From positions 1 to 64,000 of the forward strand of contig NW_027062765.1 in assembly GCF_032884065.1 (NCBI RefSeq): a stretch of 64,000 bases of DNA. The letters are read 5' to 3'. The notes below the pieces were generated by a model. That model did not search any database, had not been told where the DNA came from, and worked only from the letters and a program-made list of their open reading frames with translations. This DNA is from Artemia franciscana. Taxonomy: Eukaryota; Arthropoda; Branchiopoda; Anostraca; Artemiidae. Below, one piece after another: positions 48,061 through 61,135 of this stretch. Every line of letters starts with the position of its first letter. Position 1 is the first letter of the stretch. The position numbers and the translations under genes are program-made.

Positions 48061-48449
48061 TTAATATATATAAGAATCCATAGTTTGGCTTGCTATTTGT
48101 ATGTTGGAGACAATTGTTCAACAATTTTAATAAAATTCACCCTTTTGAAATTCTAGATATGTCTGCTATTGTTTAATTTAGTTCTACAAAAAATTGCATC
48201 AATGCTCTTTGACAACAAAGCTTACACTCTTTTTGTTTGGTTATATTGTAAGAGAAGGAGTAGTAATATTAGTAGCCCTGAAAGTTTCAGCTTATTATCC
48301 TCGGTCGTTCTTGCGATCTTGCTTAGGTGTTTTATTGGAAACCAGCATACACACAGTGCCTTTTTATTTATTTTTCAAGGAGAATTTAGCGTTAAAGCAT
48401 AATGGGCGAATTGCATAATTGTGGTGGGTTGACAAACCGAAAATCCTTA

Positions 48450-48770
48450 GACATTGTTACTAGACCATTTAACTATACTGAATAATAAGCTAGCTCAAAA
48501 TTTTGATTGGTTTTGTTTGAAAAATTAATAAAGTTGGAAAGAGGGCTGCCTGCCTTCCAATCACTGTGGACTCCCAAGAACTTTTAACTACCTATCATAT
48601 TAACTCCTTTAAAAGTTTCTATGTTATTGCTATCAATACCAGCCCTTTGCTGTCCCTTATATTGCTTGTATGCCCTTTTGAAAACTTTCATGCAGATAGT
48701 TTTATTTGTTTAATTAAAACTCCCCCTAGACGTTCCTTAAAAGTTTCACCTAAATACCCTTAGCGTCATT
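48450..48770. repeat. Family E repeat, isolated unit
   Basis: Contains 'gggctgcctgccttccaatc', 'gtggactcccaagaactttt' and 'aactcctttaaaagtttcta', which recur in the tandem block at 50.96-52.31 kb. It lies next to the reverse-oriented family D block. Confidence 0.55.
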
Positions 48771-50955
48771 AGTTACTGCTATTAAGGTATTAGCCTTAAA
48801 ATGACATAAATAGTCCCCTCTGGCTAGTTCAAAATCATCTAAAATTTACCCAAAACGTCCTGCCTTATATCTATCACCCTGCTGACAAACTACATACTCA
48901 GAGATCGTTTTGATTTAGTTCCACATCCACAAATATTCCTTAAAAGCTTCTCCTTAATACCCTTAGCTTGCGTAGTAGCATTAGTTGTAGTAACAAAAGT
49001 ATCATTAATAGCACCTTGCTCATAGTACCTTTGTTTTTCTTCAATATACCCCTTAACACACGCTGAAAGTTTCAGCTTAAAAACATAACCACTCTCGAAG
49101 CATTTCTAATATCCCTTCTTGACGAACTATATGCGAATAATGTGTATTGATTTAGTTCAATACTCTTTCAATTTTCCCAAATTTTTTCGCCTTAGTAACT
49201 TTTCCCCAGTAGCAGCAGTAGCAGCAGTAGCAGTAGAATTAATAGTAGAAGCCTTAGCTTTACTAGCACTAGGAGCACCAGCAACAGTAATAGTAATAGT
49301 AGTAGTAGTGGTAGTAGCAGCATAATTAATAGTAGCAGCAGTAGTAATAGTACTTACACTAGTAGTCGTGGTAGTATGAGAAGAAGCGGCAGTATTAGGA
49401 TCTAAATATTGTCTTTTAGTTAGTTCAACATCCCCCACAACAGGACCTATAAGTTTCAACTTCACAAACCAAACCATTCCTAAGATATTGCTCATACGGC
49501 CTTTTGACAACCTGCATACAGACGGCGTTTTGTGATTCAGTTCACCTTCTTCTCTCAATATTCCCTGAAAGTTTCACATTTACACCCTTAGGCAGAGTTG
49601 TAAAAATTGTATTAATGGTACTAGTGTTAGCATTACCATATTTCCGTTTGGTCAATTGAACATCCTTATCATCAAGCCCTGAAACTTTCAATTTAAAACT
49701 ATTAGCCGTTTCTTTGACATTGCCAATATGCTCTTCTGATAACTCGTATATTAGATTCATATACTTCCTGAAAATATCCTCTTAATACTCGAAACCATAC
49801 TAGCGGTTGCAATAGAATTACTAGTTGGATTAGTTGTAGATGTAAAAGTACCAGTGGTAGTAGTTTTAGTTGTAGCGCGCAGAGTAGTAGCAACAGTAGT
49901 TGCACTAGTGTTAACAGCAGTAGTAGCAAGTACATGTTGCCTTTTGGTCAGTTCAACATCCCTTTCAGGCTAACCCAGAAGTTTCATCTTGAAAGAGTAA
50001 GCCGTTTCAAAAATAATGCAGATTCACCCTTTTAACCCCCCTTTTTTTCTTAATACTCTTAGCCTCATAAGTAGTTGCAATTGACTTAGTGGTAGTTTGA
50101 GTGGTTTTGTAGCAGTAGCAGTAGAAATAAAATTTGAAGCAGTAGCAGTATTAGTAATGGCATGCATATATCACCTTTTGGTTCATTGATCTTCCTCTTT
50201 AAAGCCTTCTCTAAAACTTCCAACTTAATGCCCAGATCCATTTTTAAGATACACCCTTTCAAAAATGTACATGCACATAGCATGTTTTGATTTAATTCAA
50301 TTTTTACGTCAATATTCTGTCAACTTTTCACCTTCATAAGCTTAGCCTTAATAGTACAATTATCATAGTAGTAGTGCAGGAATAGTAGCAGGAAGAGCAG
50401 TAGTAGCAGCAATAGTGTTGTATTAGTAGTAACAGTACAGTAGTAATAGAAGTATGGACATCAGTAGTAGGATGTAAATGTTGCCTTTTTGTCAGTTAAA
50501 AATTCCCCCTCATGATACCTGGGAAGTTTTCTCTTAAAACGATAGCCATTTCAAAAATCTAACTAATACACCATTTTGACAATCTGTGTGCACATAGTAT
50601 GCTTACATTTAGTTGTAGTTTTCCCTCAACATTTCATCCGATATTCATTTCAATATCCCTAACCTTCATAGTAAACACTACAAGAGTAGTACTTTCAATA
50701 TAGTTGGGGTAGTATTAGCAGTAGTAGATGTAGTAGTAATGGTGGTAGCGAGCAAATAGCGACTTTTTGGTCAATGGATCCTCTCCATTGTTATTTCTTA
50801 ATAGTACCTATTAAAATAAACAGTCATTCCTGAGTTGCACCCTTTTGACAGCCCGTAAGAACATAGCGTGTTTTGTTTTAGTTCAACACTCCCGGCAACA
50901 TTCGTTGAAGGCTCAACTGAATGCCCTTCGTCTTTTAAAAAGGTAAGATCAAACA
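48771..50955 (-). repeat. Family D composite repeat, long reverse-strand block
   Basis: About six degenerate units in reverse orientation. Each has AGT/GTA triplet runs (about 49205-49400, 49790-49930, 50100-50160, 50360-50480, 50660-50760) and 'ccttttggtcagttcaacat' type words. On the minus strand the frames 49558-49157 and 49760-49542 read Thr-rich peptides headed by DVELTKRQY and DVQLTKRKY, and the second ends in VNVKLSGNIE. The peptide words recur from unit to unit, but stops separate them. Confidence 0.75.
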
Positions 50956-52310
50956 TGCCTTCCTTTCTAAATAGCCTATTATATATGAATAATGGACAAA
51001 TTGCTTAACTTACAGCCCTTGACCTGATAACTCTGGAAAAGGGAGGGTTGACACTCCTTAAGAACATAACTACTAGAACTTTCAACTATCCTGAATAGCG
51101 TAGCTGTGAAAATTTTCAATTGGATGTTTCAGAAAGCGATGAGCGTTGGTTGCCCTCCAATCACATCTGACTCTTAAAATGGGTACTGGAACTTTTAATA
51201 TCAATAAAAACGTTATATATCCTTGGGGCCTAATTCACAATCAATACTCCCGGGCTGCGGGGGGCTTTGTCAACTTTGGTGACATTGTTATACTTTCTTA
51301 TGACTATTTTGAACAACATGGCTATCTCAAAATTTTGATTGAATACACTTGTGGAAAAGAAGGCGTAGAAGGGGGGGTAGTTACCCTGCAATCACTTTTG
51401 ACTCTTAAAAAGGGAGACAGAACTTTCAATTTCCAATTAAATTAGCCCCTGCAAAGTTTATATAGCCTCTCCTTTCATTATACTCTTATATGCTCCCGGG
51501 GGATAGCTTACTTTGCCCCCAGGCTCTGGCGGGTTGTCTCAACCCCAGAGGCATTGTTACAAGACATTTGGACTATTTCGAACAGAGTGGATATTTCAAA
51601 ATTTTGATCGGATGCATTTTGGGAACCGAGGGCGTGGGAGGGGGGTCTGTTTGTCCTCTGATAACATTTGACTCTCGAAAAGGGAACTATTCAGCCTCTT
51701 CCAAAGTTTATACGATCACTCCTTCTATAAAAAACTTATATTCCTGGGCACAACTTACAACCCTTGGCACTGGGGTCAACGCTGGAGGCATTGCTATATG
51801 ATCTTTGGACTCTTTAAAAGAAAATAGAAATTTTAAATTTTGATCAGATGAGGAAAACACAGCGGTGGGAAGAGGCTAGTAACCCTCCGAACACTTTTGA
51901 CTCTTAAAAAGGGCACTAGAGCTTCTAGCTTCCAATCGAGTCAGCCTCCTCTGAAGTATATACGATATTAAAAATGGGCAGATAGTATACCTTATAGCCC
52001 TTGCCCAGAGGACTGTGCGTCAGTGTCAGGGGGGGGGGTGATATTCCCAAGGACATACTAGATATTTAACAGAATATTCCCAAAGACACACTGAATACTG
52101 GATTACAGGGTATTTCAAATATGCCGATAAAGATTATCGCAAAATTTTGATAGTATGTGCTTGGAGAGATGATGGGCATAAGGAGGGGAGACTGGTTGCC
52201 TTCCAATAACTTTTGACTTAAAAATGCACAAGAAATTTCAATTTCCTATAGAATGAGCTCCTTTAAAAGCTCTTACGGTGACTCTTTCTGTATGAAGTAC
52301 CTTAGTAAAA
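50956..52310 (+). repeat. Family E tandem repeat block
   Basis: Four to five imperfect units of roughly 300 bp share 'gactatttcgaacagagtgg', 'tatctcaaaattttgatcgg', 'ccctccaatcacttttgactct' type sequence, 'aaaaagggcac' and 'agcctcctctgaagtttata'. In the plus frames 51146-51445 and 51490-51801 the same peptide recurs: DYFEQHGYLKILI and DYFEQSGYFKILI, each followed by an EGV.GG word. No known domain is visible. A related unit lies at 60.9-61.13 kb, again beside family D. Confidence 0.65.
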
Positions 52311-53585
52311 AAGAAAAATAATAATACTTTGTGTCCACATCGCTCTTGCAGGATGACAGTGCTATTCCACTGCATATGATCTAAGCAGAAAAAAGAATAA
52401 TGAAAGTGAAAAAAGGGTAAAATAAGTAAAAAAAAAAGATAATGAAAGTAGAAATAAGAAATTTATTTTGATTAATTCAAAAAAGATCATGTGTAGAGGA
52501 AGAAATGAATCTAAAAACCAAATCAGGGCACGGGAAGATCTTGAGCCCACCTTCATCCTCTTTCTACAATATGGGGTCCACACGTTAATCTAAGAGGGAC
52601 CATAATTTCTGTGAATGGACGATACAGTCAAAGGAAGCAGAAGTGTCAGCTGTTTCGATAAACAACAGAATATTGGCCAAGGATGCAGTTGTCATTTCGT
52701 GTTTCCAAAGCCCAAGCCATTCCCAAATCCAAGTCGCTGGGCTTTCATGTGACTATACAACAAAATAGTGGCAGCTGTACCTTCTCAGATACTTTACTGA
52801 TATCCAAAGTAATTGTGATTCAATGCACAGTTGGAATAGGAAGGGCTAAATACTCATCTAGATGCTTTTTGCCGGGCTCCAATGTCTCGATATAATCTTA
52901 TCAAATCCTGTAGACATGTCGTTTTTCAAATTCTTCAGTATTAACTCAATAGGCCATTTTAAAATAGTGCCTGTTTTTCGGAGTAATTTTACGTTGTCTA
53001 GCTATCCAAATTTCTATGTGGAATCCAAACTCACTCAGAGGTAGTACAAGCATGTGCTTATAAAGGTTTAAGCAACTTTTATTGAAAATGGGACTTTGAA
53101 TATAAGGATCAGCCCTGATCCAGTCAAAATGGCTTCATCTAGATGTTTGGGTCACTCTTAACATCATGGGGCAGTTTCTCCTCTTGTTATACTTACAAAC
53201 TTTTGACATTATGTGTAAAGATTTTTTTTGTACGTAGGAAGCAAGAAAAATTCCTCCAGAGGAACGGTATCTTGAATAAAGCTAGAAATCCGTCAAAGGT
53301 ATCCTTGTACATAGACAAATTTGTTCTAAGCTATTCACTTTCTCATACCATCATTGACTGATTGTCGCTTGTGGATCAACAATGGTATCGATATGCCAAT
53401 TCGGCCGTCATCACTATAATTGAGCTCAAAATTTACAAAGGCATTAATCCAAGTTAGTAGTAAGAAATTCACAAAAAAAGTGATAAATATTTGAAGAGAA
53501 TAGGAGTGCACTATGAACAGAAGCAAAGAAGTTGCATTTTGGAACTGAGGCCATACGATGTGGCAGCTCTCCCTAAGATTAATTA
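52311..53585. other. Unassigned sequence
   Basis: Short open frames (for example 52683-52895 plus, 53652-53335 minus) show no recognisable domain and no convincing splice context. No repeats are evident until the family A element begins. Confidence 0.45.
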
Positions 53586-55500
53586 AAACAAGAGCTAAGA
53601 GCTCATATGGCACTTGTGACGAGGCATGCAGAGTTAAGAGCCAAGAGATCATATGGTATAAGCTCTAACAAAATTTTATGAATCAATAGATTGATTTAAA
53701 AAGGGAAGTAAGAGGCTTAATGCCGGTCAGGATTTAAAATGAGAGCTCTGAGTCACGATATCCTTCTAAATATCAAAATTCATTAAGATCCGATCACCCA
53801 CTTGTACGTTAAAAATACCTCATTTTTTCTAATTTTTCCTCTCCCTTCAGCCCCCGAAATGGTCGAATCTGGGAGAACAACTTTATCAAGTCAAATAGTG
53901 CAGCTCCTTGACACGCCTACCAATTTTCATCGTCCTAGCACGTCCAGAAGCACCAAGATCGCCAAATCACTGAACCCCTCCCCACAACTCCTCCAAAGAG
54001 ATCGAATCCAGTACGATTCTGTCAATCACGTATCAAGAACGTTTGTTTATTCTATCCACCAAGCTTCAACCCTATTCCTCCAGTCCAAGTGTTTTTCCGA
54101 GATTTCCCCTTCCAACTCCCCCAATGTCAAAAGAACTGGTCTGGATTCGAAATAAGAGCTCTGAGACATGAATTCCTTCTAAAAATCAATTTTCATTAAG
54201 ATCCGATCATCTATTCGTAAGATAAAAATACCCCAATTTTCACGTTTCCCAAGAATTCCGGTTTCCCCTTCAAACTCCCCCCAATGTCCCAGGATCTGGT
54301 CGAAATTTAAAATTAGAACTTTAAAGCACAAGATCCTTCTAAATATCAAATTTCAATAAGATCTGGTCACCGTTTCGTAAGTTACAAATACCTCAATTTT
54401 CAAAATTATCCCCCCCCCCCAAATTCACCCAAAGAGAGCAGATCCGGTTCGGTTATGTCAGTCACGTATCTTAGACAGGTTTCTATTCTTCCCATCCAGT
54501 TTAATCCTGATCTCACCGATTTAAGTATTTTCTAAGATTTCCGGTCCCCCCCCAACTGCCCCCCCCCAATTACGCTTGATCCGGTTGAGATTTTAAATAA
54601 GAGATCTGAGTTACGAGGTCCTTCTAAATATGAAGTTTCATGAAGATCCGATCACTCCTTCGTAAGTTAAAAATACGTAATTTCTTCTTATTTTTCAGAA
54701 TTAACCCCCTCCCCTAATAGAGCGGATCCATTCCAATTATGTAAATCACGTATGTAAGACTTCTGCTTATTTTTCCCACCAAGTTTCATCCCGATCCCTC
54801 CAATCTAAGCGTTTTCCATGATTTTAGGTTCCCCCACCCCAAACTTCCCCCAATGTCACCAGATCCGGTCAGGATTTAATATAAGAGCTTTGAGACACGA
54901 TATCCTTCTAAATATCCAATTTCATTGAGATCCGATCACCCGTTCGTAAGTTAAAAATACCTCATTTTTTCTAATTTTTCAGAACTAACCCCTCCCCCAA
55001 CTACCCCGAAGCAAGCGGATCCGTTCCAGTTATATCAATCATGTATCTAGGACTTGTGCTTATTTTTCCCAACAAGTTTCATCCCGATCCCTCCACTCTA
55101 AGTGTTTTCCAAGTTTTACATTTCCCCCTCCCAACTCCCCCCCCCCCCCAATGTCACCAGATCGAGTCGGGATTTAAAATAAGAGCTCTGAGACGCAATA
55201 TCATTCCAAACATCAAATTTCATTAAGATCCCATCATCCGCTCATAAGTTGAAAATACTTCATTTTTTTCTATTGTTTCCGAATTAACCGGCCCCCCACT
55301 CCCCCCCAGATGGTCAAATCGGGAAAATGACTGTTTCTAATTTAATCTAGTATGGTCCCTGATACGCTTGCCAAATTTCATCGTCCTAGATTACCGGGAA
55401 GTGCCTAAAGTAGCAAAACCGGGACCGACAGACCGACAGACTGACAGAATTTGCGATTGCTATATGTCACTTGGTTAATACCAAGTGCCATAGAAACGGT
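53586..55500 (+). mobile_element. Family A element A5, both ends present
   Basis: The 5' end is 'aaaacaagagctaagagctc' with TATGGCACTTGT just inside. The array follows with 'cgtaagtt' landmarks near 54362, 54648, 54935 and 55223 (286-288 bp apart), preceded by a short ~162-bp unit. The 3' end has the (GACC)(GACA) block and a perfect hairpin, CACTTGGTTAATACCAAGTG (55468-55487), then 'ccatagaaac'. This is the best complete copy at about 1.9 kb. Non-coding. Confidence 0.88.
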
Positions 55501-55750
55501 CATTGTCAAGAAGCTGGCAGTTAAAATCCCTACGGATGATTGTTTTTCTGACTTGTATTGTTTGGCAATTTAATCAAGACACTTTGTATAATGGTGTGAA
55601 AGCCAAAGAAATTAAAAAATAAGGCAAGGCTATGATTTTTATAATATCTTTGATTTCAGCTTTCTACCTAAGTACATCAATAGTAAACAAAACTTTGACA
55701 CACGTTATCCATAATATATTAAGCGTTAGACTTGAGGTGTTTTTAGATGA

Positions 55751-57968
55751 AAACAAGAGCCAAGAGCTCATATGGCACTTGTGACGAGGTCAAAAGAGCC
55801 CAGAGCTTCTTCCCACCAAGTTTCATTACGATTTCTCCACTCTAAGCGTTTTCCAAGATTTCCGGTTTTCCCTCCAACTCCCCCTTAATGTCACCAGATC
55901 CGGTCGGGTTTTAAAATAAGAGCTCTGAGACACGATATTTTTCTAAATATCAAATTTCATTAAGATCCGACAACCCGTTCGTAAGTTAAAAATACCTCAT
56001 TTTTTCTATTTTTTCCGAATTAAAGGTCCTTCCAACCCCCCTCCCAGATGGTTGAATAAGAGAAGTGACTATTTCTAAGTTACCCTGGTCGGATCCCTGA
56101 CATGCCTGCCAACTTTCATCGTCCTAGCTTATCTGGAAGTGCCCGAACTAGCAAAACTGGGACCGAGAGACAGACAGACAGACCGACGGAAATTTAAATT
56201 GCGATCTACGACTCTGGACTTACGATTATTTATCCTACCCTGTTTCATCCCGAACCTTCCACTCTAAGCGTTTTCCAAGATCTCCAGTGCCCCCCTCCCA
56301 CTCCCCGTCAATCTCACCGGATCCGGTTGGGATGTAAAATAAAAGCTCTGCGACACGAGGTCTTTCTAAATAACAAATTTCATTAAAATCCAATCACTCG
56401 TCCGATAGTTAAAAATACTTCATTTTTTTTAATTTTTATTAACCCCCAACCTCCCTAAAGAGAGTGGATCCAGTTCGGTTATGTCAATGACGTATCCAAG
56501 ACATGTGCTTATTCTTCCCACCAAGTTTCATCCTGATCTCTACACTCTAAGTATTTTCCAAGATTTCCAATTTCCCCCTCCAACTCCCCCAAATGTCACC
56601 AGATCCGGTCGGGATTTGAAATAAAACCTCTGAGACAAGAGGCCCTTCTAAATATAAAATTTCATTAAGATCTGATCACATGTTCGTAAGTCAAAAATAC
56701 CTCATTTTTTCTAATTTTTACGAATTAAACCCCCCCCCCAGCTCCCCCAAAGAGAGTAAATCCGGTCTGGTCATGTCAATCAAGTATCTAGGACAAGTGG
56801 TTATTCTTTCCACTAAGTATCATCACGATCTCTCCGATCTCATCATCCGTTGGTAAGTTAAAAAATGCCTCATTTTTCTGATTTTTCAAATTACCCCCGA
56901 CTCCCCAAAAGAGATTAAATCTGGTCTGGTTATCTAAATCACGTATCTAAGACTTGTGCTAATTCTTCCCACCAAGTATCATCTCAATCTCCCCACTCTA
57001 AGCGTTTTCCTAGATTTCCGGTTTCCTACTCCAACTCCCCCCCAGTGTCTCCACATCCGGCCAGGATTTTACTTAAGAGCTCTGAGACACGAGGTTCTTC
57101 TAAATATCAAATCTCATTAAGATCCAATCACCCGTTCGTAAGTTAAAAATACCTCTTTTTTTCTAATTTTTCCAAATTACAGAATTATGTCCCCCTCCCA
57201 CCAACACCAAAGAAAGTGGATCCAATCCGGTTATGTCAATCACGTATATTGAACTTGTGCTTATTTTTCCCACCTAGTTTCATCCTGATCTCTAAACTCT
57301 AAGCGTTTTCCAAGATTCCCCCCCTCCAACTCCCCCCAATGTCACCGGATACGGTTGGAATTTAAAAAAGAGGTCTGAGTTACGAGTTCCTTCTAAATAT
57401 TATATTTCATTAAGATCCGATTACTCGTTTGTTAGCTAAAAATACCTCATTGTTTCTAATTTTTTCGAATTAATCCCCCCCCAACTTCCCCAAGGCGAGT
57501 GGATCCATTCCAGTTATATCAATCACGTATCTACGACTTGTACTTATATTTCCCACCTAGTTTAATCCCAATCTCTCCACTATAAGCGTTTTCCAAGATT
57601 TCAGGTTTCCCCCTCCAACTCCCCCCAATGTCACCGGATCCGGTCATGATTTAAATAAGAGCTGTGAAACACGATATTCTTTTAAATATTAAATTTCATT
57701 AAGATCTGATTACCCATCTGTAAGTTGAAAATACCTCATTTTTTCTATTTTTTCTGAATTAACCGTCCTCCAATCCCCCCAGATGGTCGAATTTGGGCAG
57801 AGACTATTTCAAATTTATTCTCTACTGATCCCTGATACGCCTGCCAAATCTCATCGTCCTAGCTTATCTGTAAATGCCCAAACTAGCAAAACCGGGACAG
57901 ACAGACCGACCGACTGAAATTACAATCGCTATATGTCACTTGCTAAATACCAAGTGTCATAAAAACAA
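55751..57968 (+). mobile_element. Family A element A6, both ends present
   Basis: The 5' end is 'aaaacaagagccaagagctc', but the sequence soon jumps into mid-array ('cttcttcccaccaagtttca'), so the 5' block is shortened. An internal (GACA) block near 56165-56190 suggests a junction of two arrays. The 3' hairpin at about 57936-57955 carries one mismatch (cacttgct...accaagtg) and is followed by 'tcataaaaac'. It lies 250 bp downstream of A5. Confidence 0.82.
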
Positions 57969-57995
57969 CAAGATATTGGCTTCCCCGCATTTTTT

Positions 57996-58204
57996 TCAAT
58001 AAAATTGAATTGAAGAACGCATAAAACAAGAATTGCAAAACCTAAATACTGTAGAAGGTCTTAACACGATATTCCGTTGTAAATTTAGTTGACACCTTCT
58101 GTTAACCCTTTGTGCAGTTCCAGGTAGTTTAGTGATGTTTTCCATTTTGCTACTGAGAACACTTTGCCCAACTCTAACTTTTCTCGGAAGTCGCAATTCA
58201 AGCC
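57996..58204 (-). CDS. Possible third exon of the TDP-43-like gene
   Basis: A 3' splice acceptor (ccattttcacag) ends at 58205. Entered in phase 1, matching the previous exon, the frame stays open for about 70 codons to a stop at 57996-57998 (LELRLPRKVRVGQSVLSSKM and on). Phase 0 is also open for a shorter distance and ends in a stop near 58094. Neither reading looks like an RNA recognition motif, which should follow in a TDP-43 orthologue. It may be a divergent C-terminus, an alternative end or a chance frame. Confidence 0.3.
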
Positions 58205-58768
58205 CTGTGAAAATGGTTTTACGCAAACGATGAATTTTACTTTTAATTACTAAGTTATTACGCTAAAACTAACTTCCTAGTGGAAAAACTTGCCTATCTC
58301 ACGTACTTACGTAATTCCTTCATGTTCAAAATTCCTTCACTTATTCCTTTGTGTTCAAAAGGAATAAATTGCAAATTTGTTGTATAAAAAGAAGTGTGAC
58401 TGATGTCTTGTACATATACCTTGTAAAATACGCACTCAATTGACCTATACCTTGTATATATCAGTTATCTAAGTAAATACTTTTCATATTTGTACCAATT
58501 TTTTACTATCCTAAACTATCATTTAATTTAAAACCTACAGTAAAAGTGGTGCATTGAGTTTCCTTTCTTATTCTGAAAAACTCATTATTCAGTATATGAG
58601 GTGTGCACACGAAGACCATAATATGTACTTCTTGAGTATTATCATCTAAAGTACCAATATCTTCTTTTTACTCAACGAACATTTTAGTAAGTGTCAAGAA
58701 AATTGGTAATGTCTTGTAATAGCGTGGTTCTTCAAAAAACGATACGCAAAACTATAACGTAGCCATAC

Positions 58769-58837
58769 CTTCTCGAGTCCTCGAAAGATCGTTTCGCTGT
58801 CCAGTTTCAATCGGTTCTTGCTCCGCATTTTTCTCGG
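58769..58837 (-). CDS. Short internal exon, probable linker of the TDP-43-like gene
   Basis: A 69-bp segment bounded by an excellent acceptor (tttttctttcctttag) and donor (gtatgg). Read in phase 1, as set by the exon at 59967-60241, it has no stop and gives EKNAEQEPIETGQRNDLSRT followed by RE and a split Gly. That hydrophilic, charged sequence fits the linker between the N-terminal domain and RRM1 of TDP-43. Phase 0 is open too, and the third phase has a stop. It lies in single-copy sequence. Confidence 0.5.
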
Positions 58838-59436
58838 CTAAAGGAAAGAAAAACACATGTCAAAGCTCATACAGATTAAATGGTACTAGAAAATACACAG
58901 GCATATATACCAACATAAAAAATGCAATTAAATATTAAAACTACTTGAATTTTCTCAAACAGAAGACCTGATTATGTAGTCTATTTTAACAGGTTAGAAT
59001 TATCAAAGAAATATTAGGATCCATGTGCCAAAGAGATTCGCTTTCATAAGGCTTTGCAAGAACTATCGTTGCACACACAAACAATAAAAAACTTAAATAT
59101 AATATTAACAAAACAATATCAGCAAATATATAACAATCTTCATTTAATTGAAAACAATAGCTTCAGATAGAGCTTTATAATAACACAGCTTCAGAAGCTA
59201 TATACAGCTTCAGATATATAGAAATATTTATTCATCTACGCCAAACAAACAATACTAAACATCAAAAACATATTCGACATAGTATAACTTACTGAGGCTG
59301 ACAAGAGAGCAAACTTTTACCTATCCCCTTTTAATCCTTTTAATCCAAGATTTATTGTTTTTGACACTTTTTGAAACATCTTTGAAAATTTGAAAACTTC
59401 AGTCTTTCCTGAATACCAGTAGTTTATGTAATTGTT

Positions 59437-59444
59437 ATTATATA

Positions 59445-59536
<92 letters not shown>
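59437..59536. repeat. (TA)n microsatellite
   Basis: About 100 bp of TA with one early TG variant. It sits in the presumed first intron of the TDP-43-like gene. Confidence 0.97.
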
Positions 59537-59537
<1 letters not shown>

Positions 59538-59966
59538 CCTGTTCGCACTCTGCTTTTAAAAAAGAACAATTAGGTAATGACGCGTTATTTAGTTAGATGG
59601 CATAAGAGTAAAATGTTACGTGTATAGCTTTAGAAAAAAGATGGTTTTTATTTTTAAAGTTTTGGAGACTATAGTTCAGAAAGTAAGAAGGGTTTTATTT
59701 ATGTGTTAAAATTTATAAACTTCACGCAATATTTATAACTATTTAATTTTATTTGTTTCACATATTTTCACGAGGAAATTTGTTTTCAGATACCTTGAAA
59801 TTTCTTCAGTACAACAATCACCAAGCTCCTGCACAGAATTTAGATCCAAAGAGGCAATTTCATAAAGTATTCTCCCCCACTGCATAAGTAGTGATACTGC
59901 TACTACTAAATAAAATATGAGTCGGTTTTCTCCGAATAAACAAGAAACATTTAAGGTCGTTCTTAC

Positions 59967-60241
59967 CCTTGGCATAAATACAGTGGAATATATATGAACT
60001 TCGATCCTTTGGTATAGGAAATGATCCCTCTTCGATAACTGCATACGATACTTCAATGAACCTATAAACGTCATTGGAAAAAGAAGTATTGGGTTTGTAT
60101 TTCAATCCAGTTGCATCTGGAAATGCATTCTTCAGAGTAGCTAATTCCAGGCTAAATTCACCACAAAACGAAGAAACTGGTAATTCGAGACATTCTCCTC
60201 TTCCTTGAACGGTAAGGTACATCTTTGTTTTAAAATTCAGG
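59967..60241 (-). CDS. First coding exon: TDP-43-like N-terminal domain
   Basis: An acceptor (cttgttcttttag) precedes 19 bp of leader and the ATG at 60220-60222. The exon encodes 85 codons and ends at a donor G|GTAAGA (59967/59966), leaving phase 1. The protein matches the pattern of the TDP-43 (TARDBP/TBPH) N-terminal ubiquitin-like domain: a beta strand (YLTVQG), GECLELP, LATLKNAFPDATGLKYKP, an aromatic/acidic middle and a closing YIFHCIYAKG, like the usual '(Y/F)VVYPK'. In TDP-43 this domain drives self-association of an RNA-binding protein acting in nuclear splicing control. It differs in lacking the tryptophan usual before the last strand. RRM exons were not found in this window, so it may be incomplete, a paralogue or a pseudogene. 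Confidence 0.6.
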
Positions 60242-60309
60242 CTAAAAGAACAAGTGCAAGATAGGTTAAAAGTTTACAAACAAATAAATACATTAGCCTA
60301 CATAAGCAA

Positions 60310-60660
60310 AGGTGTTTCTGCAACTACTACTACTAGTACTAGCACTATTACTACTACTAGTACTACTGTAGTGATAACTATCAAGGCTGAGGATATTAAA
60401 ACATACATCTAAGGAAGCGCTGAAGGGGAAATCCGAAATAAATCAGAACATTCAATGTGTATGCAGGTTGCTGATACAGGCATAGGAGTAATATTTTGAA
60501 ACGGCTTATAATATCAAGATTAAACTTCCGGGGCATCATGAGGAGGATGATCAACTGAAAAACAAGCAACATGTACCTGCTACTACTGCTATTAATACTG
60601 CTTCTAAAACTGTTACTACTATTAATAACTAAACACTACTACTACTCTGCAAAATATCTA
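60310..60660 (+). repeat. Family D composite repeat, short block
   Basis: ACT triplets at about 60327-60370 and 60575-60650, with 'tcaatgtgtatgcaggttgc' and 'caactgaaaaacaagcaaca' between. It lies just upstream of the TDP-43-like exon on the opposite strand. Confidence 0.7.
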
Positions 60661-60899
60661 CAAACAAGCAGAAATTAACCTGATTAGGGCTGACTACCTC
60701 CATTACTTCTCAAGACCAGAACATAATTTTCACTTTACTGAATACAAAATACATTTTAAATATTTTTCAACTTTTAAAAACCAAAAACTATTAAACTTTA
60801 AGGAGTAAATATCAGGCACAAAACCACGACTGAAAACTAAAACCCCTGTTACCCATATCCCCGATACCGACACATGTGACTCCGACATGCACATTATCG

Positions 60900-61135
60900 A
60901 TACCTCTGATACCACATTAAAACCCTTTTCTCAGGGACTATGGAGGGTTATATAGTCACCAAAACCATAGCTATTGGACCTATGAACTATGTTGAACAAA
61001 ATAGCTATCTCAAAATTTTGATCAGACGACTTTGGTGGAAGGGAGACTAACTGCCGCCCAGTCTTTTTGTTCACTTAATAAGAGTACTAGCAAACTTAAT
61101 TTTCGGTTGAATGGGCAATTAAACATCTATCTGTG
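60900..61135 (+). repeat. Family E repeat, single unit
   Basis: Contains 'gaactatgttgaacaaaata', 'gctatctcaaaattttgatc' and 'agagtactagcaaacttaat', matching the tandem units at 51.0-52.3 kb. Families D and E again occur side by side. Confidence 0.6.
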
